Shown here: piece after piece, positions 31,604-41,330 of the stretch
How the letters are laid out: every line of letters begins with the position of its first letter
How positions within the stretch are numbered: the first letter of the stretch is position 1
Source: Bog-473 sp963840245
GTDB lineage: Bacteria > Actinomycetota > Acidimicrobiia > Acidimicrobiales > RAAP-2
NCBI GenBank assembly: GCA_963840245.1
Contig: CAWIYI010000018.1
Span: 1 to 64,000, forward strand
DNA length: 64,000 bases
Direction: 5' to 3'
Notes under the pieces: model-generated
Seen by the model: only the letters and a program-made list of their open reading frames with translations
Database searches by the model: none
What the model was told of the DNA's origin: nothing
Made by a program: the position numbers and the translations under genes

Positions 31604-33004
31604 TCAGCCGACCGAGCCTTCCATCTGCAGCTCAATGAGGCGGCTCCACTCCACCGCGTACTCCATCGGCAGCGTGCGGGTCACCGGCTCGATGAACCCG
31701 TTGACGATCATGCCCATGGCCTGCTGTTCCGAGAGCCCCCGGCTCATCAGGTAGAAGAGCTGGTCGTCACCCACCTTCGAGACAGTCGCCTCGTGGCCGA
31801 TGCGGGCACTGCGCTCGCCGACCTCCATGTAGGGCTTCGTCTCGGAGGTCGACTCGTCGTCGAGCAGCAGGGCGTCGCAGCGAACGAACGACTTCGCCCC
31901 GTAGGCCTCGGGGTCCACGTGCACCTTGCCCCGGTAGGTCGTGAGGCCTCCGTCCTTGGAGATCGACTTCGAGACGATGGTCGACGTCGTCTCCGGGGCG
32001 ATGTGGTACATCTTCGCCCCGGCGTCCTGGTGCTGGCCCGCGCCGGCGTAGGCCACGGACAGAACCTCGCCGCTCGCCTTCGGCCCCATCAGGTAGACCG
32101 ACGGGTACTTCATGGTCAGGCGCGATCCGATGTTGCCGTCGATCCACTCGACGTGCGCCTCGGCCTCGGCCCGGGCCCGCTTCGTGACCAGGTTGTAGAC
32201 GTTGGTCGACCAGTTCTGGATGGTCGTGTACGTGATGCGCGACCCGGGCAGCGCGACCAGCTCGACGACCGCCGAGTGCAGCGAGTCGGTCGAGTACACG
32301 GGGGCCGAGCAGCCCTCGATGTAGTGCACCTGGGAGCCCTCGTCGGCGATGATCAGCGTCCGCTCGAACTGGCCCATGTTCTCGGCGTTGATCCGGAAGT
32401 AGGCCTGCAGCGGCATGTCCACCTTCACGCCGGGCGGGACGTAGATGAACGACCCCCCCGACCACACGGCCGAGTTGAGGGCCGCGAACTTGTTGTCGTT
32501 GGGCGGGATGATCTTGCCGAACCACTTGCGCACGATGTCCGGGTACTCGCGCACCGCAGTGTCCATGTCGCAGAAGAGGACGCCCTGCTCCTCGAGGTCC
32601 TCGCGGTTGCGGTGGAATACCACTTCGCTTTCGTACTGTGCGGTCACACCCGACAGGTACTTGCGCTCCGCCTCGGGGATGCCGAGCTTCTCGTACGTGT
32701 TCTTGATGGCGTCGGGGAGGTCCTCCCACTTGTCCACCTGCCCGCCGGTCGGCTTGATGTAATAGAAGATGTCGTCGAAGTCGAGGTTCGGCATCTGCGT
32801 GGCGAACCAGGGGGCCATCGGCTTGCGCTCGAAGTGCTTGAGGGCGCGGAGCCGGAAGTCCCGCATCCACTGGGGCTCGTTCTTCATCTCCGACATCTCG
32901 CGCACGATCGACTCGTTCAGGCCCTTCTTGGGCTTGAAGATGTAGTCCTCGGCGTCGCTCCACCCGAGCTGGTACCGCCCGAGGTCGAGATCTGTGGTGG
33001 CCAT
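31604..33004 (-). CDS. sufB: Fe-S cluster assembly protein SufB
   Basis: Scaffold subunit that builds the nascent Fe-S cluster with SufD. The 466-aa frame is intact: DAEDYIFKPKKGLNESIVRE at the N-terminus, GSFIYVPPGVKVDMPLQAYF, QVHYIEGCSAPVYS, SFVRCDALLLDDES (Cys near residue 380) and the C-terminal ATVSKVGDDQLFYLMSRGL with the family core Glu/Lys positions. ATG 33004 has AGGAG 5 bases upstream. It is separated from sufD by the small Cys gene and the oppositely oriented enoyl-CoA hydratase, unlike the usual sufB-sufD adjacency. Confidence 0.97.
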   Translation of the reverse strand: MATTDLDLGRYQLGWSDAEDYIFKPKKGLNESIVREMSEMKNEPQWMRDFRLRALKHFERKPMAPWFATQMPNLDFDDIFYYIKPTGGQVDKWEDLPDAIKNTYEKLGIPEAERKYLSGVTAQYESEVVFHRNREDLEEQGVLFCDMDTAVREYPDIVRKWFGKIIPPNDNKFAALNSAVWSGGSFIYVPPGVKVDMPLQAYFRINAENMGQFERTLIIADEGSQVHYIEGCSAPVYSTDSLHSAVVELVALPGSRITYTTIQNWSTNVYNLVTKRARAEAEAHVEWIDGNIGSRLTMKYPSVYLMGPKASGEVLSVAYAGAGQHQDAGAKMYHIAPETTSTIVSKSISKDGGLTTYRGKVHVDPEAYGAKSFVRCDALLLDDESTSETKPYMEVGERSARIGHEATVSKVGDDQLFYLMSRGLSEQQAMGMIVNGFIEPVTRTLPMEYAVEWSRLIELQMEGSVG

Positions 33005-33028
33005 AGGGCTCCTGAAGTCGGAGGAAAG

Positions 33029-33041
33029 GGGGAATTTCCCC
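33029..33041 (-). promoter_or_regulatory. Near-palindrome upstream of sufB
   Basis: GGGGAATTTCCCC (13 bases, odd centre) lies 25 bases before the sufB start, next to the AT-rich stretch TATTGAGATAGTAACAA. This is the natural promoter zone of sufB and the neighbouring peptidase gene. A repressor could bind here, but I cannot match it to a known SufR/Rrf2 site. Confidence 0.35.
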
Positions 33042-33127
33042 TATTGAGATAGTAACAACTACCCGGGCCTGCCGAAACGCCTTCGACGGCGCACTGGCGT
33101 GTCGCCAGGTGGCAGGCTCTCCATCCT

Positions 33128-35324
33128 ATGGCCGGCCCCCCCAGCGCACCCCTGCGCCCCCATGTCGTCTCGGCCCACGGCGACGACCGCGAGGACCCCT
33201 GGTTCTGGCTCCGCGACCGCGAGGACCCCGAGGTCCTGGCGTACCTGGAGGCCGAGAATGCCTACACCGAGCAGGAGGCGGCGCCGCTGGCCGCGTTGCG
33301 CACCGGGCTCTTCGAGGAGATGAAGGCCCGGATCAAGGAAACCGACATGTCGGTGCCCGACCCGCCGGGGACCCTGGTGGTACTACTCGCGCACCGAGGA
33401 GGGCAAGGACTACGGCATCCACTGCCGGCGCCCCGCCCGGGGCCGCCAGGAACTGCCCCCGGCCGGTGAGCCCGGCCAGGAGGAGCAGATCCTGCTCGAC
33501 GAGAACGCGCTGGCCGAGGGCTCCGACTACTTCGCCGTCGGCAGCGCGGCGGTCAGCCACGACCATCGCTGGCTGGCCTACTCGACCGACCACCGCGGCA
33601 ACGAGAAGTACGAGCTGCGCTTCCGCCCGCTCGACGCCGAGGTCACCCCCACCCCCGAGGCCGTGCCCGACACGGGGTACGGCCTGGCCTGGTCGGCCGC
33701 GGCCGACTTCGTGTTCTACGTCCGCCTGGACGAGGCGCAGCGACCCTTCCAGCTGTGGCGCCACCAGCTGGGCGCACGACCCGGGCGGCGACGTGCTCGT
33801 CTTCGAAGAGACCGACCGGCGCTTCTCGCTCGGCACCGGCTCGACCCGGGACACGGCGTTCGTGCTGATCGGCCTGCACAGCACCAACACCACCGAATGG
33901 CTCGCCATCCCCTCGGACGACCCGCTCGCCGAGCCCAGCGTCGTGCTTCCCCGCCGCGAGGGCATCGAGTACACCGTGGACCACCTCTCGCCGGCCTCGG
34001 GGGGCCCCGGCTGGTTCGTCGTCCTGACCAACGAGGACGCGCAGGACTTCCGCGTGCTCGCCGCCCCCGACGACGCCCTGGACGCGGACGACACGGCACC
34101 GCCGGCGGCGAAGCCGGCACGGCCTGGCGCGAGGTGGTGGCGCACCGCCCCGGCACACGCGTCGAGGACGTCGATGCCTTCGCCAGCGCCCTCGTCCTCA
34201 GCGAGCGCGCCGAGGCCCAGACCCAGGTGCGCGTGCTACCGCTGCCCGAGGGCGACCCCTTCGCCGGCGACCTGCTCGGGTCGGGCTGGATCGTCACCTC
34301 CATCGAGAGCCCGTCCTCGACCTGGCTGGGCGCCAATCCCGAGCCGGACGCGCCGGCACTGCGCATCGGCCGCATGTCGCTCGTCACGCCATCGAGCGTC
34401 CTGCAGATCACGCTCGCCGGGCGCGAGGAGACGCTGCTCAAGCAGGAGCCCGTCCTGGGCGACTTCGACGCGTCCCGCTACACCACGTACCGGGAGTGGG
34501 CCGTCGCCCCCGACGGGACGCGGATCCCGCTCTCCGTCGTGCACCGGAAGGACCTCGAGCTCCCCGCTCCGTTCGTCCTCTACGGCTACGGCGCCTACGA
34601 GATGAGCATCGACCCGTCCTTCTCACCGCACCGCCTGTCGCTCTACGACCGGGGCGTCGCCTTCGCCATCGCCCACGTGCGCGGCGGCGGGGAGATGGGG
34701 CGCGCCTGGTACGAGGGCGGGCGGATGGAGCACAAGGCCAACACGTTCTCGGACTTCATCGCCTGCGCGCGCCACGTCCTGGACGCGGGGATCGCCCGCC
34801 CGGGCCGGCTGGTCGGCCGGGGCGCTTCGGCCGGCGGCCTGCTCATCGGCGCCGTGGCCAACCAGGCGCCCGAGCTCTTCCGGGCGCTGGTGGCCGAGGT
34901 GCCCTTCGTCGACTGCGTCACCACCATGCTCGACGACGAGCTGCCGCTGACGGTCGGTGAGTGGGAGGAATGGGGGAACCCCCTGGCCGACGAGTCGGCC
35001 TACCGCAGGATGCTCACCTACTCGCCCTACGACAACGTGACCAGGGAGAATCCCGACGGCTCGCCCCGCACCTACCCCGACCTCTTCGTCACGGCGGGCC
35101 TGAACGACCCCCGGGTGGCCTATTGGGAGCCGGCCAAGTGGGTGGCCAAGCTGCGGGTCCTCTCGCCCTCGACCCGGGTGCTCCTCAAGACCGAGCTCGG
35201 CGCCGGCCACGGCGGTCCCTCGGGCCGCTACGAGGCCTGGAAGGAGGAGGCCCTGGTGTACGCCTTCCTGCTCGATGTCCTGGGACTGGTCGAGGAGGGC
35301 GAACGCCCGAGCGACGAGGGTTAG
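33128..35324 (+). CDS. ptrB: Oligopeptidase B / prolyl oligopeptidase family (three frameshifts)
   Basis: Cytosolic serine peptidase that cleaves short peptides after basic residues. The N-terminal propeller region starts HVVSAHGDDREDPWFWLRD and includes PWWYYSRTEEGKDYGIHC; the C-terminal hydrolase domain carries the catalytic triad in VGRGASAGGLLIGAVAN (Ser), VTAGLNDPRVAYWEPAKW (Asp) and GAGHGGPSGRYE (His). The conserved sequence changes frame near 33364-33370, near 33768-33776 and around 34105-34125. The total of about 732 aa is near the family norm of about 700. ATG 33128 is the start. It is divergent from sufB with about 120 bases between. Confidence 0.9.
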
Positions 35325-35333
35325 GCAGAACAG

Positions 35334-36249
35334 TTAGCCCGTCGCCGTCGCGGGCGCCGTTTGGAAGTGCAGCGTGAAGGGCGCCTGGTTCCCGGGCGGC
35401 AACGTCACCGGCGCGCCGTTGACGGTGGCGGCGAACTCCCCGGGCGCACCGGCGATCACCGTCACCGGCCCCGTCGCGGTGATGGCGTGTGACTGGCCGG
35501 AGAGCAGTGTCATCGTGAACAACACCGCGCCCGTCGTGTTGTTGGTGACGTCGACCCAGCATTCCCCGGTGGTGGCGGCCAGGTTCAGCGAGTAGGTCGG
35601 CGCGCTCACCGCGTAGGTCGCCGAGTGCGCCGACGCCGTCGTCGGTGCCGACACGGCGGGTGGCGCTGTCGTGGTGGTCGTGGTGGTGGTTGTGGTCGCC
35701 GCATGGTGGTCCGACTTCGGCTGGGTCGGCGTCGTGGTGGCGGCGGTGTCGGACTTCCCATGATGCTTCGCGCTGTTGGAGTGCAGCCCCGTGAGGATCA
35801 GCACGGCGATGAGGACCAGCACGGCGGCGACGGCGGCGACCGAACCGCCGAGACGGCGTGGACGGTGGTTGATGGACTGCATGACCCGGTCCTCGTTCCC
35901 GGTCATGAAGGTGGCGGGCACCGGCTCCGGAATGGAGTCGTCGAAGGACACCGGCTCGCCGGGCAGGGGCACCGGGGGTGGGGGGACAGGCGGGACGACG
36001 GGGTGGTCGGACTCGGTGAGGCGGACCGTCGACGATCCCGACACGCGGAAGGCACTGGCGGGGAACGCCTCTCCTCGCACTCCCGTTCGGGCGGTCGCTC
36101 GGCGTCTGCGTCCGGATCTCCTCGAGCGTGTGCAGCTGGCGGTGGTAGTGCTCCACGGAGTGCACGTCGTCGTGGGAGCGCCGGAGCAGCAGCACGGCCG
36201 CGACGACGCCCAAAAGGATGACGACACCGATTAGCCCACCGATCAGCAC
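35334..36249 (-). CDS. Membrane protein with RodZ-type C-terminal domain (one frameshift)
   Basis: About 305 aa. The N-terminus is a transmembrane helix (MLIGGLIGVVILLGVVAAVL) followed by RRSHDDVHSVEHYHRQLHTL. After a frame change at about 36070-36110 there is a Pro-rich segment, a second membrane helix (SVAAVAAVLVLIAVLILTG), a Thr-rich linker and a C-terminal domain with CWVDVTNNTTGAVLFTMTL and FAATVNGAPVTLPPG. That domain resembles DUF4115, the periplasmic part of the cell-shape protein RodZ. No HTH domain is present, so it is not a full RodZ. The link to cell shape is inference. Confidence 0.7.
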
Positions 36250-36360
36250 CGCCTCTATTCAACAGGATCGGCGGGGCCCGCGGCACCGCGGCCGGCGCGG
36301 CTGCGCCGCCGGAGAGGCCGGGGTGCCTGGGGGTGCCTGAGCCGGGTCGCCGGCGCGGCC

Positions 36361-36906
36361 TCAGCCGGCCAGGCGGGGGCGGATGTCGTCGGGGATGTCG
36401 CTTCGCCGCGGGTTGCCCTGATCCCGCTTGGAGAGGATCGGGTCACTGATCCCCCAGTCGGCCCCGACGGCGGGGTCGTCCCAGGCCAGCCCGTGCTCGT
36501 CAGAGTCGTCGTAGTAGTTGTCGACGAGATACGTCAGCAGGATGTCGCTCAGCGCGGCGAACCCGTGGGCCACCCCGGGCGGGATGTAGACGCCCTGATC
36601 GACATCCCCGTCGAGCTCGATCACCTCGGTGGCACCGTCGGTCCTCGACCCCACGCGCAGGTCGTGCAGGACGACCCGCACCCGGCCGCGGAGGGCGTAC
36701 CAGTAGTCGGCCTGGTGCAGGTGGAAGTGCAGGCCGACCAGCGCGCCCGCCTGCTTCTCGGAGCGGTTGCCCTGGACCATCTCGGGCCGGTCGGGGAACC
36801 AGCTGCGCCGGTAGGTCTCGACGAAGCGGCCCCGCTCGTCCCCGTGCACGTCGGGGCGGACCAGCACGACGTCGTCGATCACCGTGGAGGGAATCAGCTC
36901 TGGCAT
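36361..36906 (-). CDS. rmlC: dTDP-4-dehydrorhamnose 3,5-epimerase family
   Basis: Cupin-fold epimerase in dTDP-L-rhamnose synthesis, the sugar that links arabinogalactan to peptidoglycan in many Actinobacteria. It is 181 aa: VLVRPDVHGDERGRFVETYR at the start, GALVGLHFHLHQADYWYALR with the catalytic-type His pair, RVVLHDLRVGSRT, and VYIPPGVAHGFAALSDILL with the YIPxGxAHGF signature. HFHLHQADY differs slightly from the usual RGLHYQxxP, so a related sugar epimerase is possible. No rmlA, B or D gene is adjacent. Confidence 0.85.
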   Translation of the reverse strand: MPELIPSTVIDDVVLVRPDVHGDERGRFVETYRRSWFPDRPEMVQGNRSEKQAGALVGLHFHLHQADYWYALRGRVRVVLHDLRVGSRTDGATEVIELDGDVDQGVYIPPGVAHGFAALSDILLTYLVDNYYDDSDEHGLAWDDPAVGADWGISDPILSKRDQGNPRRSDIPDDIRPRLAG

Positions 36907-36931
36907 CGGGCGAACGGTAGCGGGTGTCCCC

Positions 36932-37408
36932 TCAGGGGGCGAAACGGCCGAAGCCCGACCGGTAGAACAGCAACGGGCTGCCCTCGCCGACGTCCATGGC
37001 CACCACGTGACCGGTCACGAGCTCGTGGTCGCCGCCGTCGAAGATGTCGCCCAGCCGGCACTCGACCACGGCCAGCGAATTGTCGATCACGGGGGCCCCG
37101 GTGATGCCGTGCGACCACCCGACGCCGTCGAACTTGTCGCCGCCCGAGATGGCGAAGGCACGGCAGAGCGCCTCTTGGTGCTCCCCGAGGATGTTCACGC
37201 AGAACGCGCCCGCCTTGGCGATGCGGGGCCAGCTCGTCGAGCTCCGGGCCGGGGCGAGGATCACCATCGGCGGGTCGAGCGAGAGCGCGGCGAACGACTG
37301 GCACGAGAAGCCGACGGGGATGCCGTCTTCCAGCGCGGTGACGATGGTGACCCCGGTGGCGAAGTGCCCGAGCACTTCGCGGAACCGGGCCTGGTCGAGG
37401 CCCGACAT
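36932..37408 (-). CDS. Flavin reductase-like protein
   Basis: A 158-aa flavin reductase-domain protein of the HpaC/NtaB type, which supplies reduced FMN/FAD to a monooxygenase partner. It begins DQARFREVLGHFATGVTIVT, and includes GFSCQSFAALSLDPPMVIL (the flavin-binding segment) and the C-terminal GHVVAMDVGEGSPLLFYRSG. It lies just downstream of the MBL gene on the same strand (19 bases). No oxygenase is next to it, so the partner is unknown. Confidence 0.9.
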   Translation of the reverse strand: MSGLDQARFREVLGHFATGVTIVTALEDGIPVGFSCQSFAALSLDPPMVILAPARSSTSWPRIAKAGAFCVNILGEHQEALCRAFAISGGDKFDGVGWSHGITGAPVIDNSLAVVECRLGDIFDGGDHELVTGHVVAMDVGEGSPLLFYRSGFGRFAP

Positions 37409-37427
37409 GTGCGTCGTGCGTCCTGGG

Positions 37428-38281
37428 CTATGCCTTGCCGAGGTCGATCGACTGGGCCTCGTGCGCCGAGGACACGTCCTCGACGAGCTTGGCCTCCGGG
37501 AGCCGGCGGGCCTGGTTCAGAATGCGGTCGAGCTCCCGGTCGGTGTGCGACGGGTCGTGGTGCGAGAGCAGGAGCCGCTTCGCCCCGGACTCGGCGGCCA
37601 CGTGCACGGCGTAGGCGGCGGTCGAGTGGCCCCAGTCGGCCTTGGCCGAGAACTCGTCGTCGGTGTACTGGCCGTCGTGGATCAGCAGGTCCACCCCCTG
37701 GCACAGCTCGAGCACGGCCTCGGGGATGGCCCGCCGGTCGAGCGGCGCCTGGTGGTCGGACATGTAGGCGACCGAGCGTCCCTCGGCCTCGATCCGGAAG
37801 CCGAGCGTCACCCCGGCGTGCGGGATGGGCCGGGCCATGACCTTGGCCGAGCCGATGGAGAAGTCCTCGGCGCCGAGGTCGACGGTGATGAGCTCGCCGC
37901 GGAACTGCTCCATGTGGATCGGGAAGACGGGCGGCTGCACAGCCGCGTGGAGCGCGTCCTTCAGGCTGCCCTTGGGTTGCGCCGGCCCGTACACGTTCAG
38001 GCGCGCGCCAGGGTCGTGCAGCGGGCCGAAGAACGGGATCCCGAGAATGTGGTCGAAGTGGAGGTGGGTCAGCAGCGCCGTCGCGCGCATCGGTGTCCCG
38101 AGCGCACGCACCTCCCGCTGCAGGACGTCGCCGAACGCCCGCAAGCCGGTGCCCAGGTCGACGATGAGCGGCTCGTCCCCCTCGATGTCGATCACCAGGC
38201 ACGAGGTGTTCCCCCCGTAGCGCCGGTAGCGATCCCCCGAGCACGGGCACGACCCCGCACGCCGTAGAACGTGACGTTCAC
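37428..38281 (-). CDS. MBL-fold hydrolase, PhnP/RNase Z-like (one frameshift)
   Basis: A metallo-hydrolase of the beta-lactamase fold in the PhnP/phosphodiesterase-like branch. From GTG 38281 the opening VNVTFYGVRG must join SCPCSGDRYRRYGGNTSC; one base is missing at the C4 run 38253-38256. Metal ligands: LLTHLHFDHILGIPFFG (HxHxDH), YMSDHQAP, Asp in LLIHDGQYTDDEF, and the late His in LLLSHHDPSHTDREL. The N-terminal Cys-rich RGSCPCSG opening is usual for this branch. About 285 aa. The substrate is probably a phosphodiester or cyclic nucleotide, which is inference. Confidence 0.87.
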
Positions 38282-38324
38282 GTACGTGACGATACCCGGC
38301 GGCACGGCGGTTTATTCTGCGCCC

Positions 38325-39197
38325 ATGAAACAACGGACCATCAACGCCAACGGGCTGGACTTCGCCTGCCTGGTCGACGGGCCCGACGACGGGCCGCTCG
38401 CCCTCTGCCTGCACGGATTCCCCGACACGGCGCACACCTGGCGCTTCCTGCTGCCCGAACTGGCGGCGGCCGGCTTCCACGCCGTGGCCCCTTTCCTGCG
38501 TGGCTACGCCCCGACCTCGATCCCCGCCGACGGGCGCTACCAGATCGGCGCCCTCGTGCAGGACATCACCGCGCTGCACCAGGCGCTCGGCGGCGGCCCC
38601 GACGCGGTCATCGTGGGCCACGACTGGGGCGCGCTGGCCACCTACGCCGCGGTGGCCCACCAGCCCGACCGCTGGCACCGCGCCGTCACGGCGGCGGTGC
38701 CCCCGACGGCGTCCATCGGCACGTCGCTGCTCACCTACGCACAGCTGCAGAAGAGCTGGTACATGTTCTTCTTCCTCTCCCCGCTGGCCGAGGTGGCGCT
38801 GCCGCTCGATGACTATTCCTTCATCGACCACCTCTGGCGCGACTGGTCGCCCGGCTACGACGGCGCCTGGGACGTCGCCCGCGTCAAGGAGTCCATCGGT
38901 GACCCCGAGCGCATCAGCGCCGCCATCGGCTACTACCGCGCGCTCTACGACCCCTCGCTGCAGGCGCCGGAGCTGGCCGACGAGCAGGCGGCGTTACTGC
39001 GGCCGACGCCGAAGCCGACGCTCTACCTCCACGGCCGCGACGACAACTGCATGCTGCTCTCCTCCGTGGGATCCCCGCTCGACTTCATGGCCGAGGGCTC
39101 GGCGGTGGAGATCGTCGACCGCGCCGGCCACTTCCTCCACGTCGAGCGGCCCGAGGTCGTCAACGGCCGCATCCTCGGCTTCCTGACCGCCTGCTGA
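38325..39197 (+). CDS. Alpha/beta hydrolase, epoxide-hydrolase-like
   Basis: The 290-aa protein has an intact alpha/beta hydrolase fold. The oxyanion motif is LCLHGFPDTAHTW, the nucleophile is Asp in IVGHDWGALATYA (GHDWG, as in epoxide hydrolases and haloalkane dehalogenases), the acid is in YLHGRDDNCM, and the catalytic His is in RAGHFLHVERPEVV. The HGFPD form favours epoxide hydrolase. ATG 38325 precedes the first strand; the frame open to 38271 is unconserved. It is divergent from the MBL gene with only 43 bases between the two starts. Confidence 0.9.
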   Translation: MKQRTINANGLDFACLVDGPDDGPLALCLHGFPDTAHTWRFLLPELAAAGFHAVAPFLRGYAPTSIPADGRYQIGALVQDITALHQALGGGPDAVIVGHDWGALATYAAVAHQPDRWHRAVTAAVPPTASIGTSLLTYAQLQKSWYMFFFLSPLAEVALPLDDYSFIDHLWRDWSPGYDGAWDVARVKESIGDPERISAAIGYYRALYDPSLQAPELADEQAALLRPTPKPTLYLHGRDDNCMLLSSVGSPLDFMAEGSAVEIVDRAGHFLHVERPEVVNGRILGFLTAC

Positions 39198-39236
39198 GCG
39201 CGCCCGGGTGGCGGTGCCCGCCTCGTCCGCCCGCCT

Positions 39237-40132
39237 TCAGCACAGCCGGAGGACGGGGTCCCGCCCGCCGGACCACCGTGCGAACCCCTCGGCCACCATC
39301 GCCTCGGCCACCCGCCGGGCCCGCGCCGGGTCCGCGGGCCAGCCGCAGGCGCGAGGCAGGTCGCCCCGCCGCACGCCACCCTGGCGCAGCGCGTCGAGCA
39401 GCCGGCCCCTGCCCTGGCGGTCCGACCCGGCGAAGGTGCTCTGCGGCCGGGCGGTCGGGCCCAACCGCCAGGGGTCGGCGGCGCCCGCTCCGTCACGGCG
39501 CCAGGCGCACTGCCGGAGCAGGGGGCACCGCGCGCAGTCGGGCCGTGCCGCAGTGCACACGGTGGCGCCCAGGTCGAACATCGCCTGGTTGAACTCCCAC
39601 GAGTCGCCGGCGGGCACGAGCTGGTCTCCGAGGGCCATGGCCCGGCGCAACGTGAGGGGAGCGCCCGTCACCCCGCGGGCCAGGACGCGCACGGCGTTCG
39701 TGTCGACGGCGGCCACGTCGTCGCCGAAGGCGAACGTGCGCACCGCCCGTGCCGTGTAGGGCCCGACGCCGGGCAAGGCCCGCAGGGCCGCGTCCTCGTG
39801 CGGCACGACGCCGCCGTGATCGGCCACGACGGCCGCCGCCGCCCGGTGCAGGTTCAGCGCCCGCCGGTTGTAGCCCAGCCCCGACCACGAGCGGACCACG
39901 GCCGCGGACCCCGCGGCGGCGCAGGTCGCCGGAGTCGGGTAGGCGGCGAGGAACCGGTGGTAGTGGGGCACGACGCGGTCGGCCTGCGTCTGTTGCAACA
40001 TGACCTCGGAGACCAGAACCCGCCACGGGTCGCGCGTGCTGCGCCACGGCAGGTCGCGTCGGTTCTCCGCCCCCCACTCCAGCAGGCGGCGCCGGAAGCG
40101 CCGGACCTGGTCGGCCCGGAGCGGCCGGGCAT
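39237..40132 (-). CDS. mutY: A/G-specific adenine glycosylase (one frameshift at start)
   Basis: Removes adenine mispaired with 8-oxoguanine. The catalytic Glu is in LVSEVMLQQTQADRVV, the hairpin in LPGVGPYTARAVRTFAFG, the catalytic Asp in VDTNAVRVLAR, and the [4Fe-4S] ligands in CTAARPDCARCPLLRQC (C-x6-C-x2-C-x5-C). The start ATG 40132 shares a base with the upstream stop (TGATG); a missing G in the run 40127-40129 must be restored to give MPRPLRADQVRRF. At about 298 aa it lacks a full NUDIX-type 8-oxoG recognition domain, as in short actinobacterial MutY. It is coupled to the MaoC gene upstream. Confidence 0.93.
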
Positions 40133-40641
40133 CAGTCCCAGGCGTCGCCGTAGGGGCGCTGCCGTTCCGGCGCCGCGGCCGCCTTCCAGACCATCAGCTT
40201 GCGGCGGAAGTAGCAGACCTCCTCGCCGCGCTGGTTGAAGGCCTTGGTCTCGACGGTCACGATGCCCCGGTCGTCCTTCGACCTGGACGGCGTGGCGTCG
40301 AGCACCCGCGTCTCGGCGTAGATCGTGTCGCCGTGGAACGTGGGTGAGCGGTGCAGCAGCGACTCGACCTCGAGGTTGGCGATGCACGACCCGCTGACGT
40401 CGGGCACGCTCATGCCGAGCGCGAGCGAGTAGACGAGGTTTCCCACGACGACGTTCTTGCCCTGCACCGTCTCGTGCTCGGCGAACCACGCGTTGGTGTG
40501 CAGCGGGTGGTGGTTCATGGTGATCATGCAGAACAGGTGGTCGTCGTACTCGGTGATCGTCTTGCCGGGCCAGTGGCGGTAGATGTCGCCCGGGACGAAG
40601 TCCTCGAGGTAGCGCCCGAAGGGCCGGTCGTAGACGGTCAC
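40132..40641 (-). CDS. MaoC-family dehydratase
   Basis: A 169-aa hotdog-fold hydratase/dehydratase acting on CoA esters. It shows FEDFxxG-like YLEDFVPGDIYRHWPGKTIT, then DDHLFCMITMNHHPLHTNAWF, the MaoC active-site helix with Asn/His where many members have Asp-x4-His, and LEVESLLHRSPTFHGDTIYAET. It resembles the mesaconyl-CoA hydratase or itaconate-degradation branch. GTG 40641 overlaps the DUF6941 stop as GTGA, and its stop shares one base with mutY. A CitE-like lyase and acyl-CoA dehydrogenase nearby are compatible with a C5-dicarboxyl-CoA route, but that is inference. Confidence 0.85.
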   Translation of the reverse strand: MTVYDRPFGRYLEDFVPGDIYRHWPGKTITEYDDHLFCMITMNHHPLHTNAWFAEHETVQGKNVVVGNLVYSLALGMSVPDVSGSCIANLEVESLLHRSPTFHGDTIYAETRVLDATPSRSKDDRGIVTVETKAFNQRGEEVCYFRRKLMVWKAAAAPERQRPYGDAWD

Positions 40642-41076
40642 TCGGCTGCCTGCTCCGGGCGGGGGCGGGTGGTGAAACCGAGCGCGGCCCCGGGAAGCGA
40701 CTCGCCGTCGATCATCAGGCGCCAGGCGAAGCGGGTCCCGGGCGCGAGGGGGAGCGGGCCCCAGGTTGACGGCGAGCGCCACGTCGATGGGCGACCCCTC
40801 GGGGATCCCCTGTGGCTGGCTCACCGTGAACTCCCCGCGCACCTCGACCGGTTGGGTCCCTTCGGCCGTCTCCATCAGGACAGGCTGGCCGTCGGCGTCT
40901 TCGAGGAAGAGCTCCCAGTGGTGCGACGTCTCGGCCTCGTGCCAGTCCACGTCGATCTTCAGGGCGACGGCGGAGGGCACAGGGTCGGGGCCGGTCATGC
41001 TCCACCCGCCACCCAGGATGTAGAGCTTGCCGTCGGACACCTGGGCCGCGTCGCAGAGCAGCATCGTCACCTTCAC
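40638..41076 (-). CDS. DUF6941-like protein (one frameshift)
   Basis: About 145 aa, resembling the uncharacterised DUF6941 family: VTMLLCDAAQVSDGKLYILG, GWSMTGPDPVPSAVALKI, HHWELFLEDADGQPVLM and GIPEGSPIDVALAVNLG. One base too many in the run 40756-40762 breaks the frame; after correction it continues GPLPLAPGTRFAWRLMIDGE and ends ALGFTTRPRPEQAAE with a GTGA overlap into the MaoC gene, which supports the correction. The start is GTG 41076 or ATG 41064. The function is unknown; immunoglobulin-like beta strands are likely. Confidence 0.78.
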
Positions 41077-41330
41077 GAACAGGGAGGTTATCGGCCCGCC
41101 CCGGACCGCCGAGAACGCTGCAGAGGAAAGCGGCTGTGGTTCGCCGGATGCCGGCGCGATTCCCGGAGAGGGACCGCCGAGCAGTGTCGGCGTGGTTCGA
41201 ACACGGTGCCGCCCGTCGTCGCCACGGTGCTGATGCCGGTCGTCGTCATGGCCTTCAGCCCGGTGGCCCCACCCGGCCGGCAGGCCGGCGGCCCGCCGGC
41301 GCGTGCAGCCGGCCCGTAGAGTGCAACGAC

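Noticed and set aside
31400..33052. 550-codon open frame antisense to sufB
   Set aside because: Shadow of the intact SufB coding strand, with no recognisable domain.
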